This document shows, one piece after another, positions 7,915 to 17,276 of a stretch of DNA of 64,000 bases. The DNA lies in contig CAZLOH010000006.1 of NCBI GenBank assembly GCA_964561105.1, positions 99,459-163,458 of the forward strand, written 5' to 3'. The translations under genes and the position numbers were made by a program. Under the pieces are notes generated by a model that was given only the letters and a program-made list of their open reading frames with translations, searched no databases and was not told the DNA's origin. Every line of letters begins with the position of its first letter. Within the stretch, counting starts at the first letter, position 1. This DNA is from JADLHS01 sp964561105 (GTDB taxonomy: Bacteria > Verrucomicrobiota > Verrucomicrobiia > Limisphaerales > JADLHS01).

Positions 7915-9024
7915 CTACTTCAGCTTGTCCGGATTCAGCGGCTTCAGGTCTTTCGGCAGGAACAGACCGTTCCGGCGGATGAGCTCGCCGTCGAACCACA
8001 CTTCGCCGCCGCCCCATTCCTTGCGCTGGATGAGCACCATGTCCCAGTGGATGGCGCTCTTGTTGCCGTTGCCGCAATCCGCATACGCCTGTCCCGGCGT
8101 GAAGTGCAGTGAGCCGGCGATTTTTTCGTCGAACAGGATGTCGCACATCGGATTCAAGATGTACGGATTGAAGCCGAGCGAGAATTCGCCAACGTAACGC
8201 GCCCCGGCATCGGTATCGAAAATCTCGTTGAGCCGTTTGGTGTTGTTGCTGGCGGCTTCGATGATCCTGCCGTCCTTGAACTTCAACCGCACGTTCTCGA
8301 ACTTCGTGCCGGAATAGATCGTGGGAGTGTTGTATTGGATGGTCCCGTTAACGGAATCCCTGACCGGACAGGAGAAGACCTCGCCGTCGGGGATGTTGCG
8401 GTCGCCCTTGCACATCTTCGCGCCAATGCCCTTGATGCTGAAGGTCAGGTCCGTGCCCGGGCCTTTGAGGTGAACGCGGTCGGCGCGTTTCATGCGCCGT
8501 TCGAGCGGGATCATGGCGCGGGCCATCTTCGCGTAATCCATGGTGCAAACATCGAAATAAAGATTCTCGAACGCCTCGGTGCTCATGCCCGCCGCCTGCG
8601 CCATGCTGGGCGAAGGCCAGCGGAGCACCACCCAGCGCGTTTTGTTCACGCGCTGATCCTGCACCGGCCGGATGATGCGGGAATACATGGACATCCGGTC
8701 GCTGGGCACATCGGAATTCTCGCTGGTGTTGTCGGAGCCGCGAATGGCGACATAGACCTGCATCTTCTTCATGCGCGCCAGTTCCAATTCACGCATGAGC
8801 GTGGCGTGCTTTTCGGTCGTGCCGTGCAAGACCTCCCGGGTCACGCGCGAATGGCGGACATCTATCAACGGAATGCCACCGGCGGCACGGACGGCGCGCA
8901 TGAGTTCCACCGCCATTTCGTCCGGCACATCGGTCAGATCGAGCAGGACATGGTCGTCTTTTTTGACGCGGGTGGAATAGCTGACGAGCAGTCGGGCCAG
9001 TTTGGTAAATCGTGGATCGGTCAT
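7915..9024 (-). CDS. M29-family aminopeptidase
   Basis: A 369-residue cytosolic metallo-aminopeptidase of MEROPS family M29 (AmpS/PepS/aminopeptidase T type), which removes N-terminal residues from peptides using two metal ions. The N-terminal alpha/beta domain opens LARLLVSYSTRVKKDDHVLL, as is usual for M29. Likely metal ligands in the C-terminal domain are the Glu in YVGEFSLG, the His in GSLHFTPGQAY and the HWDM segment near the C-terminus. Length is slightly below the usual 400-410. The start ATG at 9024 overlaps nothing in use on the other strand, because the divergent secreted-protein gene starts at 9090. Function is inferred from family only. Confidence 0.9.
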   Translation of the reverse strand: MTDPRFTKLARLLVSYSTRVKKDDHVLLDLTDVPDEMAVELMRAVRAAGGIPLIDVRHSRVTREVLHGTTEKHATLMRELELARMKKMQVYVAIRGSDNTSENSDVPSDRMSMYSRIIRPVQDQRVNKTRWVVLRWPSPSMAQAAGMSTEAFENLYFDVCTMDYAKMARAMIPLERRMKRADRVHLKGPGTDLTFSIKGIGAKMCKGDRNIPDGEVFSCPVRDSVNGTIQYNTPTIYSGTKFENVRLKFKDGRIIEAASNNTKRLNEIFDTDAGARYVGEFSLGFNPYILNPMCDILFDEKIAGSLHFTPGQAYADCGNGNKSAIHWDMVLIQRKEWGGGEVWFDGELIRRNGLFLPKDLKPLNPDKLK

Positions 9025-9089
9025 ATCGTGGCGGAAGCCTAAGAAATAATCGTTCGTTGTCGAGCCGGCTTCTTGGAGCTTGTTCGGCG

Positions 9090-10862
9090 ATGGAGTTGTG
9101 GTATCACCACGCCGTGAAGTCGAAATTTCTGGTGGTGTTGCTCTTGTGGTCGTCCATCCGGGTGGTCGTGGCGCTATCTTCCAGCTTTACCTATCAAGGA
9201 CAGCTCACCGCCAACGGCGATCCGGCGGGCGGGATGTTTGACCTGCGATTCACCCTGCACGACGCGATCACGGCCGGGAATCAGGTCGGCAATGCGTTGA
9301 CCAACGCGCCGGTGAGCGTCAGCAACGGCGTGTTCACCGTGCAGCTTGATTTTGGCAATGGCGCGTTTGATGGCAGCCCGCGCTGGCTGCAAATCGGGGT
9401 TCGTGCCTACGGCGCCCCCAATCCCTACCAGGTCCTCGCGCCCCGGCAGTTGCTGACGTCAACGCCCTACGCCATCCGCGCGGCGAACTTCAGCGGTCCG
9501 CTGGGCGCGACCAACCTGACCGGTAAAGTTTCCGACACCAACCTCTCCGCCAACGTCGCGCTGCTCAACGCGAGCAACACCACGTTTCTCGGCAGCGTCA
9601 GCGCCACCAATTTTCACGGCTACGGCGGCGGCCTCACCAACGTGCCGGGTCGCATCTTTGAAGTGATTCCCACCGGTGTGAGTCTGCAGGCGTTCGCCAA
9701 TTTTGGATACCTCGCCACGAACAACACGACGGCCGTGGTGGTGACGTTGCCGGCGACGGAGAACATACGCGTGGGCGAAACCATCCGCGTCTCCGGCAGC
9801 GGCGCGGGAGGTTGGGCCGTGGCGCAAAACGCCGGGCAATCCATTCTCGTCGGCAATCTGCTCAGCACCGTCGGTGTCCAGTGGACCACCAACGGCAGCG
9901 CGTTGAGCTGGAAAGCCGTCGCCGCGTCGTCGGGCGGCAACAAGCTGGTGGCGGCGACGTCCGGGGGCGGCGGGCAGATTTACACCTCGACCAATTACGG
10001 CGCGACCTGGACGCCGCGAACGGTGTTGGGAAACATTTCCTCCGTTGCCTCGTCCGGCGATGGGACGAAACTGGTCGCCACCGTGAACGGGAATTTCATT
10101 TACACCTCCACCGATTCAGGGGTGAGCTGGACGCAACGCGCGTCCTCCGGGGCCCGGTCGTGGACCTCCGTCGCGTCCTCGCTGGACGGCACGCGCCTGG
10201 TGGCGTGCGCGGCCAATTCCGGGATTTTTGTTTCCACGGATTCCGGCGCGAGCTGGCCGGGTCTGGCGAGTTCGGTCTCCTGGACCGCCGTGGCGTCTTC
10301 CGCCAATGGCTCCAATCTGGTCGCCGCCGCGCAAGGTGGTAACATCTGGGTTTCCAGCAACGGCGGTGCGGTTTGGACCAATCGGAGCGGCATTGGTTCC
10401 TGGACGTGCGTGGCGTCCTCGGCCGATGGCAGCGTCCTGGTCGCGGGCGCGAACAGTGTGAACAACAATCTTTATGTCTCCACGGATTTTGGCGTGAGCT
10501 GGGTGACGGCGGGACCGGCGCTGAACTGGACCGGCATCGCCTGCTCCAGCGATGGCTCGCGGATGATCGCCGTGGCGAATGGCGGTGGCGTTTATGTTTC
10601 GCTGGATTCCGGCGTAACCTGGCTGCCACGCGCCAATTTGCCGTCCGGCAGCGCTTATTCGGGCGCGGCCTCCGCCAGCGACGGCAGCACTCTGGCGGCG
10701 GTGGCGCTGAACAACGGTATCTATGTCTCCTCCGAATCCACCACCACGGTCGGTGTGACGGGCGGCTTGATCGGATCGCGACTCGCCGCCGTGGAACTGC
10801 AACACGTCGGCAACGGCGTGTTCATCCCCATCAGTTTCGTGGGTGCGATCCGGGCGCGGTAG
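9090..10862 (+). CDS. Secreted protein with tandem BNR/Asp-box repeats
   Basis: An exported or surface protein of about 590 residues. A hydrophobic signal (KFLVVLLLWSSIRVVVALSS) precedes FTYQGQLTANGDPA, a jelly-roll-like N-terminal domain common in secreted proteins of this phylum. From about 9900 to 10740 at least six units of some 41-42 residues each end in a BNR/Asp-box of the form S-T-D-x-G-x-S-W (near 9984, 10106, 10233, 10352, 10479, 10599), predicting a beta-propeller like those of sialidases and Ycf48-type proteins. No sialidase catalytic Arg triad or Tyr/Glu pair was recognised, so a binding or structural role is more likely. ATG 9090 was chosen for its GGAG at 11 nt; GTG 9114 would also leave the signal peptide intact. 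Confidence 0.8.
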   Translation: MELWYHHAVKSKFLVVLLLWSSIRVVVALSSSFTYQGQLTANGDPAGGMFDLRFTLHDAITAGNQVGNALTNAPVSVSNGVFTVQLDFGNGAFDGSPRWLQIGVRAYGAPNPYQVLAPRQLLTSTPYAIRAANFSGPLGATNLTGKVSDTNLSANVALLNASNTTFLGSVSATNFHGYGGGLTNVPGRIFEVIPTGVSLQAFANFGYLATNNTTAVVVTLPATENIRVGETIRVSGSGAGGWAVAQNAGQSILVGNLLSTVGVQWTTNGSALSWKAVAASSGGNKLVAATSGGGGQIYTSTNYGATWTPRTVLGNISSVASSGDGTKLVATVNGNFIYTSTDSGVSWTQRASSGARSWTSVASSLDGTRLVACAANSGIFVSTDSGASWPGLASSVSWTAVASSANGSNLVAAAQGGNIWVSSNGGAVWTNRSGIGSWTCVASSADGSVLVAGANSVNNNLYVSTDFGVSWVTAGPALNWTGIACSSDGSRMIAVANGGGVYVSLDSGVTWLPRANLPSGSAYSGAASASDGSTLAAVALNNGIYVSSESTTTVGVTGGLIGSRLAAVELQHVGNGVFIPISFVGAIRAR

Positions 10863-10895
10863 GTGAAGCAACTCCGGGCGGCCACGGACGTTGAT

Positions 10896-11549
10896 TCAGT
10901 TGCGGGCTTTTTCGATCCGGCGCCAGGAGCGCTCGCGCCGTTTCACTTCGCTGCTCAACAATTCCTCCGCAGTCCAGCCGCGGGCTTGCGCGATAGCCGC
11001 GAGCGCGAACAATTCCCCAGCCAACTGGTTTTTGGTGCGCGGACGAACGGGTTTCAGCTCCACCCGCAACTTCGCCTTGCGCGCCTTCTTGACCAGCTTC
11101 TCGGCGCGGAGCAGGGCCGGGAGATGCTGGGGAATGCCGTCGAGCGCGGAGGGGCGTTCGTGGCGCGTGCCTTTCTTTTCGGCCTGCTTGATTTTTTCCC
11201 AGTTGGCCCAGACTTCGTCCACGTCCTTGACCTTGGTCGTGCCAAACACATGCGGGTGGCGACGGATGAGTTTGTCCACCAGATGACGTGTGACTTGCTC
11301 GAAATCGAACGCTCCGCGCTCGCGAGCCAACTGACAATGGAAAACCACCTGCAGCAGCAGGTCACCCAGTTCCTCGGCCATCTCGTGGTCATCGCGCGCT
11401 TCGATGGCGTCAATCAACTCATAGACCTCTTCGATGGCGTGGCGGCGCAAGGTCAGGTGGTTCTGCTCGCGGTCCCACGGGCAGCCCTTGGGTGAGCGCA
11501 GTTTGGCCATGACGCGCAGGAGATCGTTGATCGCAGGTTTTTGTTTCAC
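10896..11549 (-). CDS. mazG: Nucleoside triphosphate pyrophosphohydrolase MazG
   Basis: An all-alpha NTP pyrophosphohydrolase that converts NTPs/dNTPs to NMPs and PPi, cleaning the nucleotide pool and influencing (p)ppGpp stress signalling. The 217-residue product has the opening LLRVMAKLRSPKGCPWD typical of MazG, the first metal-binding helix IEEVYELIDAI and the second EELGDLLLQVVFH, both with the EExxE/D pattern. The length is slightly shorter than the 260-residue two-domain E. coli enzyme: the second domain is reduced to a basic tail. It is the last gene of a minus-strand run (proB, unknown, mazG) with 10 and 17 bp gaps, so co-transcription with proline biosynthesis is likely. Confidence 0.93.
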   Translation of the reverse strand: MKQKPAINDLLRVMAKLRSPKGCPWDREQNHLTLRRHAIEEVYELIDAIEARDDHEMAEELGDLLLQVVFHCQLARERGAFDFEQVTRHLVDKLIRRHPHVFGTTKVKDVDEVWANWEKIKQAEKKGTRHERPSALDGIPQHLPALLRAEKLVKKARKAKLRVELKPVRPRTKNQLAGELFALAAIAQARGWTAEELLSSEVKRRERSWRRIEKARN

Positions 11550-11566
11550 AAATTTGGGCGGAAAAT

Positions 11567-11983
11567 TCAGGGCTGTGCCGGTGGGTTGGTTGACAGCATT
11601 TTGAAATCAAGGACCCGGAATTTGTCCGGTTGCTGGTCGGAACAAAGCTGGATTAGGAGCTGTTCACTATTCTGGTTGCTAAGCAATAATTCGCCGCTGA
11701 GTTGGCGGCCTTTCCAAAAGGTTCTGCCTTGAGCAATCGTCACATTTTCGAGCGTTGCGGGCGATGAAAGGAATTCGCTTAGTTTCTCGGACAACTGCGA
11801 TGGCATAGTGGTGAGGTATTCTGAATTTGTTTTTCGAATGAGATCGTTTCCGATTTCCCGGGATCTAGCTGCAAAGTAGGCTTGAAAATCGCGCCTTGCC
11901 GATGCCACAACAAGCGGCACGCCTACAACAACTCCGGCCAGAAGGATCGCAGCCAGTGATGCAACTATCTGTTGCTTGTTCAT
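11567..11983 (-). CDS. Membrane-anchored or exported protein of unknown function
   Basis: A 138-residue protein with one N-terminal hydrophobic segment (IVASLAAILLAGVVVGVPLVV, residues 6-26) that could be an uncleaved anchor or a signal peptide, followed by a polar domain rich in Glu, Ser and Asn. No Cys pair, catalytic motif or known domain is visible. It sits between proB and mazG with gaps of only 10 and 17 bp, so it is expressed with them, but its content suggests a periplasmic role unrelated to either enzyme. Codon use is less GC-biased than that of its neighbours. Confidence 0.7.
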   Translation of the reverse strand: MNKQQIVASLAAILLAGVVVGVPLVVASARRDFQAYFAARSREIGNDLIRKTNSEYLTTMPSQLSEKLSEFLSSPATLENVTIAQGRTFWKGRQLSGELLLSNQNSEQLLIQLCSDQQPDKFRVLDFKMLSTNPPAQP

Positions 11984-11993
11984 GGAAGTCTTC

Positions 11994-13070
11994 CTACAGG
12001 ATCACCAAATCATCGCGATGCACCAGTTCTACGCGCGCCAGCGTACGACCGCGGATTTCGCAGGCGTTAAACTTGGCGATGCCGCGCGCGAACTCGGTGC
12101 CGTTCAAATCGCAGACGCGCACCACGTCACCGGCCGCGAACTCGCCTTCGCAACGCGCGACCCCGGGCGGCAGCAGGCTTTTGCCGTTTTCGCGCAGGGC
12201 CGTTTTCGCGCCGTCATCCACGAACAGCGCGCCTTTGGGGTGATGAAAGAAGGCGATCCAGCGCTTGCGGCCCTGGAGCTTTGCGGGTTGCGGCACGAAC
12301 AGCGTGCCCTCGTCGTCGCCGGCCAGCACCCGGGCGAGCACCTGTTTCTTTCTCCCCGACGCAATCACCAACGGGATGCCGGAGCGCACCACGATTTTCG
12401 CGGCCTGGATTTTTGAAGCCATCCCGCCGACGGCCGTCGCGCTGTCGGTGCCGCCGGCTTTTTTCTCCACGGCGTCGGTGATGGTCGCAACGACCGGGAT
12501 GGTGCGCGGGTTGGCTTTGCCGAAATTTTCCATCATCCCGTCCACCGTGGTGAGAATGACCAGCAGATCGGCGGGCAAGAGCGAGGCGACCAGCGCGGAG
12601 AGTTGGTCGTTGTCGCCAAACTTGATTTCGGTGAACGAGATGGCGTCGTTCTCGTTGATGATGGGCACAATGCCGCGGTTGAGCAGGGTGACGAGTGTGT
12701 TCCGGGCATTCAGATGGCGCTCGTGATGTTCGAGGTCGGCGTGGGTGAGCAACACCTGCGCAACGTGGAGTCCGTGTTGCGCGAAGAGTTTTTCATACAC
12801 CGCCATGAGTCGTGACTGGCCGACGGCGGCGCACGCCTGGAGTTCGGCGAGGTCGCCCGGCCGTTTTTCGTAACCCAGCACGCCCATGCCCGCGCCCACG
12901 GCCCCGCTGGTGACCACCACGATTTCACGGCCGGCCTTCCGCAACCCGGCCAGTTGGGCGACGAGTTGCTCCATTTGCGCGGGGTCGGGCTGCTTGCGGC
13001 TGTCCGTCAGCACGCCCGTGCCGAGTTTGATCACCAGGCGGGAGACATTCTTGAGCAATTCGCAACGCAC
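11994..13070 (-). CDS. proB: Glutamate 5-kinase
   Basis: Catalyses the first step of proline synthesis, ATP-dependent phosphorylation of glutamate to gamma-glutamyl phosphate. Residues 8-260 form the amino-acid-kinase fold: LVIKLGTGVLTD at the N-terminus, VVVTSGAVGAGM (glutamate loop), IINENDAISFTEIKFGDNDQ and the Lys-bearing GGMASKIQAAKI. Residues 275-358 form the C-terminal PUA domain, giving the 358-residue two-domain length of E. coli ProB. Proline feedback is a property of the family, not something shown here. It heads the minus-strand run proB/unknown/mazG; proA is not in the window. The first ATG at 13070 is used because the family starts only a few residues before the KLGTG motif. Confidence 0.96.
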   Translation of the reverse strand: MRCELLKNVSRLVIKLGTGVLTDSRKQPDPAQMEQLVAQLAGLRKAGREIVVVTSGAVGAGMGVLGYEKRPGDLAELQACAAVGQSRLMAVYEKLFAQHGLHVAQVLLTHADLEHHERHLNARNTLVTLLNRGIVPIINENDAISFTEIKFGDNDQLSALVASLLPADLLVILTTVDGMMENFGKANPRTIPVVATITDAVEKKAGGTDSATAVGGMASKIQAAKIVVRSGIPLVIASGRKKQVLARVLAGDDEGTLFVPQPAKLQGRKRWIAFFHHPKGALFVDDGAKTALRENGKSLLPPGVARCEGEFAAGDVVRVCDLNGTEFARGIAKFNACEIRGRTLARVELVHRDDLVIL

Positions 13071-13176
13071 GCGCGCTTGGTAGCAAACACGCTGTCGAGT
13101 GTCGAGGCGTTATGCGCCGCCGATCCGGGAGTGTGGATTGACTTGAGTTCGATGCGTCGTTAATCTGCGAGGCACA

Positions 13177-13905
13177 ATGCTCGAAGTCATCGAAAAACTC
13201 CTCATCCTTCAAGACCGTGACCGTAAAATCCGCCGCGTGCAGGCCGAATTAACCCAGATTGAACCGGAACGGCAGACCCTCAAGGGCAAAACCGCCGCCA
13301 CCCAGGCGCAACTGGATCAAGCCCGGCAACGGGTGAAGCAGATCGAGTCCGATCGCAAACGCTTGGAGTTGGACGTCGAGGCAAAGCAGACGCAGATCGA
13401 AAAGTATGCCAACCAGCAGTTGCAGACGCGCAAAAACGAAGAGTATCGCGCGCTGGCCCAGGAAATCGAAACCTGCAAGTCGGACATCCACCGGATTGAG
13501 GATCAGGAGATCGGGTTGATGGAGCAGGCCGAGGCGGCGCAGAAGGACGTGGTCGGATTTGGTCGGGAGGCCGACGAGGCGCGAAAGCTGGCGGAGGCGC
13601 AAATCACCCAACTCGGCGCACGTGAGGTGAATTTGCAGAAGGAACTCGCCGCGTTGCAGAGCAATCGCACGGAGCTCGCGTCCGCCGTGGATGAAAGCGT
13701 GCGCGGGCGCTATGAACGGTTGGTGAAGACCAAGGGTGAGAATGTGCTGGTGGGTGTGGATCACGGCGTGTGTGGCGGTTGTCACATGAAACTGCCGGCG
13801 CAGACTTTGGTGGCCTGCCAGGCGCACCAGGACCTGGTCACCTGCACCAACTGCGGCCGGATTTTATATCACACCCGCGACATGGCGCTGGTGGGGGCGG
13901 ACTGA
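13177..13905 (+). CDS. Coiled-coil protein with C-terminal C4 zinc ribbon
   Basis: A 242-residue cytosolic protein of the conserved bacterial zinc-ribbon/coiled-coil family (zf-RING_7 type, related to chlamydial CT398/CdsZ). Residues 8-180 are an almost continuous coiled coil (AELTQIEPERQTLKGK, QIESDRKRLELDVEAK). The C-terminus carries C199xxC202 and C223xxC226, a four-Cys zinc site, ending in GRILYHTRD as is usual for the family. Members have been linked to secretion or sigma-54 function in some bacteria; no role is assigned here. The gene is divergent from proB with a 106-bp gap. The next gene starts 65 bp after the stop and may be co-transcribed. Confidence 0.88.
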   Translation: MLEVIEKLLILQDRDRKIRRVQAELTQIEPERQTLKGKTAATQAQLDQARQRVKQIESDRKRLELDVEAKQTQIEKYANQQLQTRKNEEYRALAQEIETCKSDIHRIEDQEIGLMEQAEAAQKDVVGFGREADEARKLAEAQITQLGAREVNLQKELAALQSNRTELASAVDESVRGRYERLVKTKGENVLVGVDHGVCGGCHMKLPAQTLVACQAHQDLVTCTNCGRILYHTRDMALVGAD

Positions 13906-13970
13906 GCAAAGTACGGGTAAAGGAACTTTTGACGCCGGTACGCCAGTGCGTTAGCCTGAGTGACGGAAAG

Positions 13971-15059
13971 ATGAATGTTCGCCTCCATCACCAGTTGATT
14001 CTGATCGCGTGCTGCGCGATGGGATTAACCGCCGGAAGGGCGGAAGAGGCAAAACCGCAGCCCGCCGCCCCGATCATCTTCTCGGCCCCGAAGTCGGACA
14101 CGGTGTCTTCAAACCTCAATCAACTCCGGTCGAAAAGTCTGCCGCTGACCGATCTGGAGTCCGGCCTGAACAAACCGTTTGATATTTTTCCCGGGCACTC
14201 GTCGGATAATTTCCGCGCGCCGCTGCGACAGTTCACCCCGCCCGCCCCGGTGCTCAACAGCAAGAAACTCAAAAGCTTGATGGAGCAGGCCGCGGAGAAG
14301 AAGTATCTCCTGCCGGGCGACAAGAACGACGATCTGGGTGAAGACCCGGACAAGGCTGCGGAGGACCCATTCAGCCCGGAGGGCCGGAAGCGCGAGTCGC
14401 GGCTGGACCGCTACTACGACCGGCTGGACCGCACCCGCAACGCGGCGACGAATCAAACCCAGAACTCGGATTGGTTCGGTGAAGATCGCGACTCGGAGGA
14501 CAAGAACAACTCGAGTCTGAAGACGCCCAGCGGGCTGTTTGACAGTTCGCTCTCGGCCTCGGCGCGGTCGCTGGGGCAGGCGTCCAACAACATCCCGGAT
14601 GATTTACGGGCAACGGCCACGGGCGGAAGACTCGGCGTCCGGGCTTTCGGAGATATTTTCGGTTTGAGTTCACGACCCTCAGTCCAGACCGACTTGAGTT
14701 CGCCGGATAAACCAACACGCTTGGACGACTTCAAGCGGTTGATAGACGCGCCAAGTTACACGACGCGCAACGACTTCAATGCCACTCCGCCGTCATCGGT
14801 TGGCAGCCCATACGACCTGCCCACATCGGCGACGAGTGTGCGCGCTCCGGGCTGGGCGACCACGACGCCGACCGCACCTAAATCCGCGTTTGAGCAAACG
14901 CCCGGCCTGGCGGGTGCCCCAGGCAAACCCGCGGCCCTGCCGGACTTCGCAATCGGTGTTCCCAGCGCGGTACCGTCCTTAGCTCCGGCGTTCGCTCCGC
15001 CTCCGCCGCGAATCGAACCACCCAAACCGGAGTTCACTATTCCTCGACGCCGGTTTTAG
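13971..15059 (+). CDS. Secreted, low-complexity Pro/Ser/Asp-rich orphan protein
   Basis: A 362-residue product from the ATG at 13971. Residues 1-22 look like a signal peptide (LILIACCAMGLTAGRAEE), with a Cys pair in the hydrophobic core. The rest is Pro/Ser/Asp/Arg-rich and probably disordered, with charged stretches such as RESRLDRYYDRLDRTRN and a Pro-rich C-terminus. No domain or repeat of fixed length was recognised. GGAAAG abuts the start codon, closer than an ideal ribosome site. Such proteins are often genus-specific; a periplasmic or envelope structural role is only a guess. Confidence 0.65.
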   Translation: MNVRLHHQLILIACCAMGLTAGRAEEAKPQPAAPIIFSAPKSDTVSSNLNQLRSKSLPLTDLESGLNKPFDIFPGHSSDNFRAPLRQFTPPAPVLNSKKLKSLMEQAAEKKYLLPGDKNDDLGEDPDKAAEDPFSPEGRKRESRLDRYYDRLDRTRNAATNQTQNSDWFGEDRDSEDKNNSSLKTPSGLFDSSLSASARSLGQASNNIPDDLRATATGGRLGVRAFGDIFGLSSRPSVQTDLSSPDKPTRLDDFKRLIDAPSYTTRNDFNATPPSSVGSPYDLPTSATSVRAPGWATTTPTAPKSAFEQTPGLAGAPGKPAALPDFAIGVPSAVPSLAPAFAPPPPRIEPPKPEFTIPRRRF

Positions 15060-15131
15060 AACGGCGTCGAATCGGGCGTCGGGCAATTCAGATTCCCAGC
15101 GCGACCGTCGGTTAAACCACAGCACCCGCCG

Positions 15132-16337
15132 TCAGGCGCAGCACCGTACCTGGACCGCGTCGCCGGCAGCGAGCGTGGTTCGCGGAGGCAGGTCCAGCAG
15201 CGCATCCGCCGCCGCCAAGGAGGCCAGTGCGTGGGAGGCTTGTTGGCCAGCGGAGAAAACCCGACCTTCCCCATCCATCCGCACCCGGACGAAATGTCGC
15301 CGGTCACTCGCATTGGCAATCGGCTCACCCAGAATCGCCGTTTGCACCGGCAGGTCCACGTCGCGCGCTCCCTGCCATCGTCGCAACGCGGGATGAACCA
15401 GAAGCAGGAACGTGACGTAGGCGGAGACGGGATTGCCCGGCAGACCGAACAGGAATTTCCCACCGGCGCGGCCGAACACAAACGGCCGGCCGGGCCGTAT
15501 GGCCACTTTCCAGAATTGCAGTTCGCCGCCCAGCGCGTCAAAAGCGGCTTTCACAAAATCCATTTCGCCCACCGACACGCCGCCCGAACTGACCACCAGA
15601 TCACAATCAGCGAACGCACGTTCCAATGCCGCCCGGGTGGCAGCCAACGTATCCGGGACCAGCGGAAAAACCCGGGCGATTCCGCCGGCCTGGGAAACCA
15701 ACGCCGCCAGCATCGTGCGGTTGCTTTCGTAAATCTGGCCCGGCTGAAGCGGCTCGTCCGGTTCGCGCAATTCCGATCCGGTGGCCAGCAACGCCACGGT
15801 GGGCCGCTGCCCCACGCTCACGTGCGTCACCCCCGCCGCGCCCAGTAATCCCAATGCCCCCGGCGTGAGCGTCTGCCCCGCTTCCAACAGCCGCGTGCCG
15901 CACGCCACATCCTCCCCTCGCCGTCGCACGCTCTCGCCCTCGCGCACCGAATCACAGACCAGCACTTCATCCGGCCGGGCGGCATCAACACGAGTGTCTT
16001 CCTGCATGACGACGGCATCAGTCCCCGCCGGGAGCGGCGAACCGGTGAATAGTCGCGCAGATTCGCCGGCGGCGATTTCCCCATCGAACCATTGTCCCGC
16101 GGCGATGCGTGTCTTCACCCGCAACCGAATAGGCGCATCGGATTTGGCTTCGAGCACGTCCGCCGCGCGCACGGCGTATCCATCCATTGCCGAATTGTCG
16201 AACCTCGGTAAATCCACCGCCGCGTGAACTGATTCCGCCAGTATGCGACGGGCGGCTTCGTTCAACTTGACTTGCTCGATGCGCGGCGCGGGCAGCGCTG
16301 CCAGGATGCGCGCCTGAGCGGTTTCCAAATCAATCAT
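15132..16337 (-). CDS. moeA: Molybdopterin molybdenumtransferase MoeA
   Basis: Inserts molybdate into adenylylated molybdopterin to complete the molybdenum cofactor. The 401-residue product has the MoeA opening (LNEAARRILAESVHAAVDLP), the diagnostic FDNSAMDGYAVR, the central MoCF-biosynthesis domain with VVSSGGVSVGEMDFVK, and GLPGNPVSAYVTF before the C-terminal beta-barrel. An ATG six codons upstream (16355) is possible, but MIDLETAQ at 16337 is the usual start. No other Moco gene is adjacent; the nearby ABC ATPase at 41.5 kb is not obviously molybdate-specific. The gene is divergent from the LysM amidase. Confidence 0.95.
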   Translation of the reverse strand: MIDLETAQARILAALPAPRIEQVKLNEAARRILAESVHAAVDLPRFDNSAMDGYAVRAADVLEAKSDAPIRLRVKTRIAAGQWFDGEIAAGESARLFTGSPLPAGTDAVVMQEDTRVDAARPDEVLVCDSVREGESVRRRGEDVACGTRLLEAGQTLTPGALGLLGAAGVTHVSVGQRPTVALLATGSELREPDEPLQPGQIYESNRTMLAALVSQAGGIARVFPLVPDTLAATRAALERAFADCDLVVSSGGVSVGEMDFVKAAFDALGGELQFWKVAIRPGRPFVFGRAGGKFLFGLPGNPVSAYVTFLLLVHPALRRWQGARDVDLPVQTAILGEPIANASDRRHFVRVRMDGEGRVFSAGQQASHALASLAAADALLDLPPRTTLAAGDAVQVRCCA

Positions 16338-16512
16338 GCGAGGAGTCTTTCGCAATGTCTCCAGTTTGAAAAGTCGGTTTCGACCGGCTGGGGCGGAAAT
16401 ACGACCGGGACCGGGCGAGGAAAAATCTCTCGCCCGTCGAAATTCGTTCTCGCCGGGTGTCGCGTGCTTGTGTTATGCCGTGAGCGCTTTGCTTTATTTC
16501 AGCCTCAACCGG

Positions 16513-17256
16513 ATGGCTCGTCGTTTTGTGACGGGGAAACGGTCGCGCCTGGTCCTGCTGGTGTTGCTCGTGGCCGGCGCCGCGTTCGGGCGCGACCTGT
16601 CCCACGTCGTGCGCGCGCACGACACGCTGTATGACATCGCGCGGCAGCACGGCGTTTCCGTCCAGGCACTGGCCGAGCGCAATGGCCTGACCAGCAAGTC
16701 GGTCATCTACGTCGGTCAACATCTTTGGATTCCGGTGACAGAGGAAAGCACGGTGCCGTCGAAGCAAACCGCTTTGCCATCGTCAGTCCGGCGGGCCATT
16801 GCCCGCGCGCCGGTCAAACCGCATCGGTGGAAATATATTGTGATCCACCACTCGGGGATGAACGAAGGCACGCTGAAAGGAATTGATCGTTATCATCGCG
16901 AGGAACGGCACATGGAACACGGGCTGGCGTATCACTTCCTGATCGGCAACGGCCACGGCATGGGCGATGGCGAAATCGCCGTCGGCAACCGTTGGAAGCA
17001 GCAACAAGACGGCGGCCATCTCCACAGCGCCGCGCAAAACAAGGTCGCGCTGGGCATCTGCCTGATCGGGAATTTTGATCAAACCAAACCAACCCGGAAG
17101 CAACTGGCCAGTCTGGAGGCCTTGATCCGCGCCTTGATGAAACGCTGCCACCTGACTGCGGCGGCGGTCAAAACCCATCAGCAGATTAACGTCGTGGGCA
17201 CGCGTTGTCCGGGCGTCCACTTCCCCACGCGCTCCTTCATCGCCAACTTGAAGTAA
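16513..17256 (+). CDS. Exported LysM N-acetylmuramoyl-L-alanine amidase
   Basis: A 247-residue periplasmic or secreted peptidoglycan hydrolase predicted to cut the MurNAc-L-Ala bond. Residues 1-26 are a signal peptide (RLVLLVLLVAGAAFG). Residues 29-73 are one LysM glycan-binding domain (HVVRAHDTLYDIARQHGVSV). The rest is a PGRP/Amidase_2 fold starting at KYIVIHHSGM (about residue 107), with likely zinc ligands in the IHH segment and in the later THQQINVVGTRCPG stretch. The frame extends upstream to 16336, but the ATG at 16513 puts the signal peptide at the N-terminus. The gene is convergent with ychF, with 20 bp between the stops. Confidence 0.88.
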   Translation: MARRFVTGKRSRLVLLVLLVAGAAFGRDLSHVVRAHDTLYDIARQHGVSVQALAERNGLTSKSVIYVGQHLWIPVTEESTVPSKQTALPSSVRRAIARAPVKPHRWKYIVIHHSGMNEGTLKGIDRYHREERHMEHGLAYHFLIGNGHGMGDGEIAVGNRWKQQQDGGHLHSAAQNKVALGICLIGNFDQTKPTRKQLASLEALIRALMKRCHLTAAAVKTHQQINVVGTRCPGVHFPTRSFIANLK

Positions 17257-17276
17257 CGAAGGCGGCCGGCCCGGAA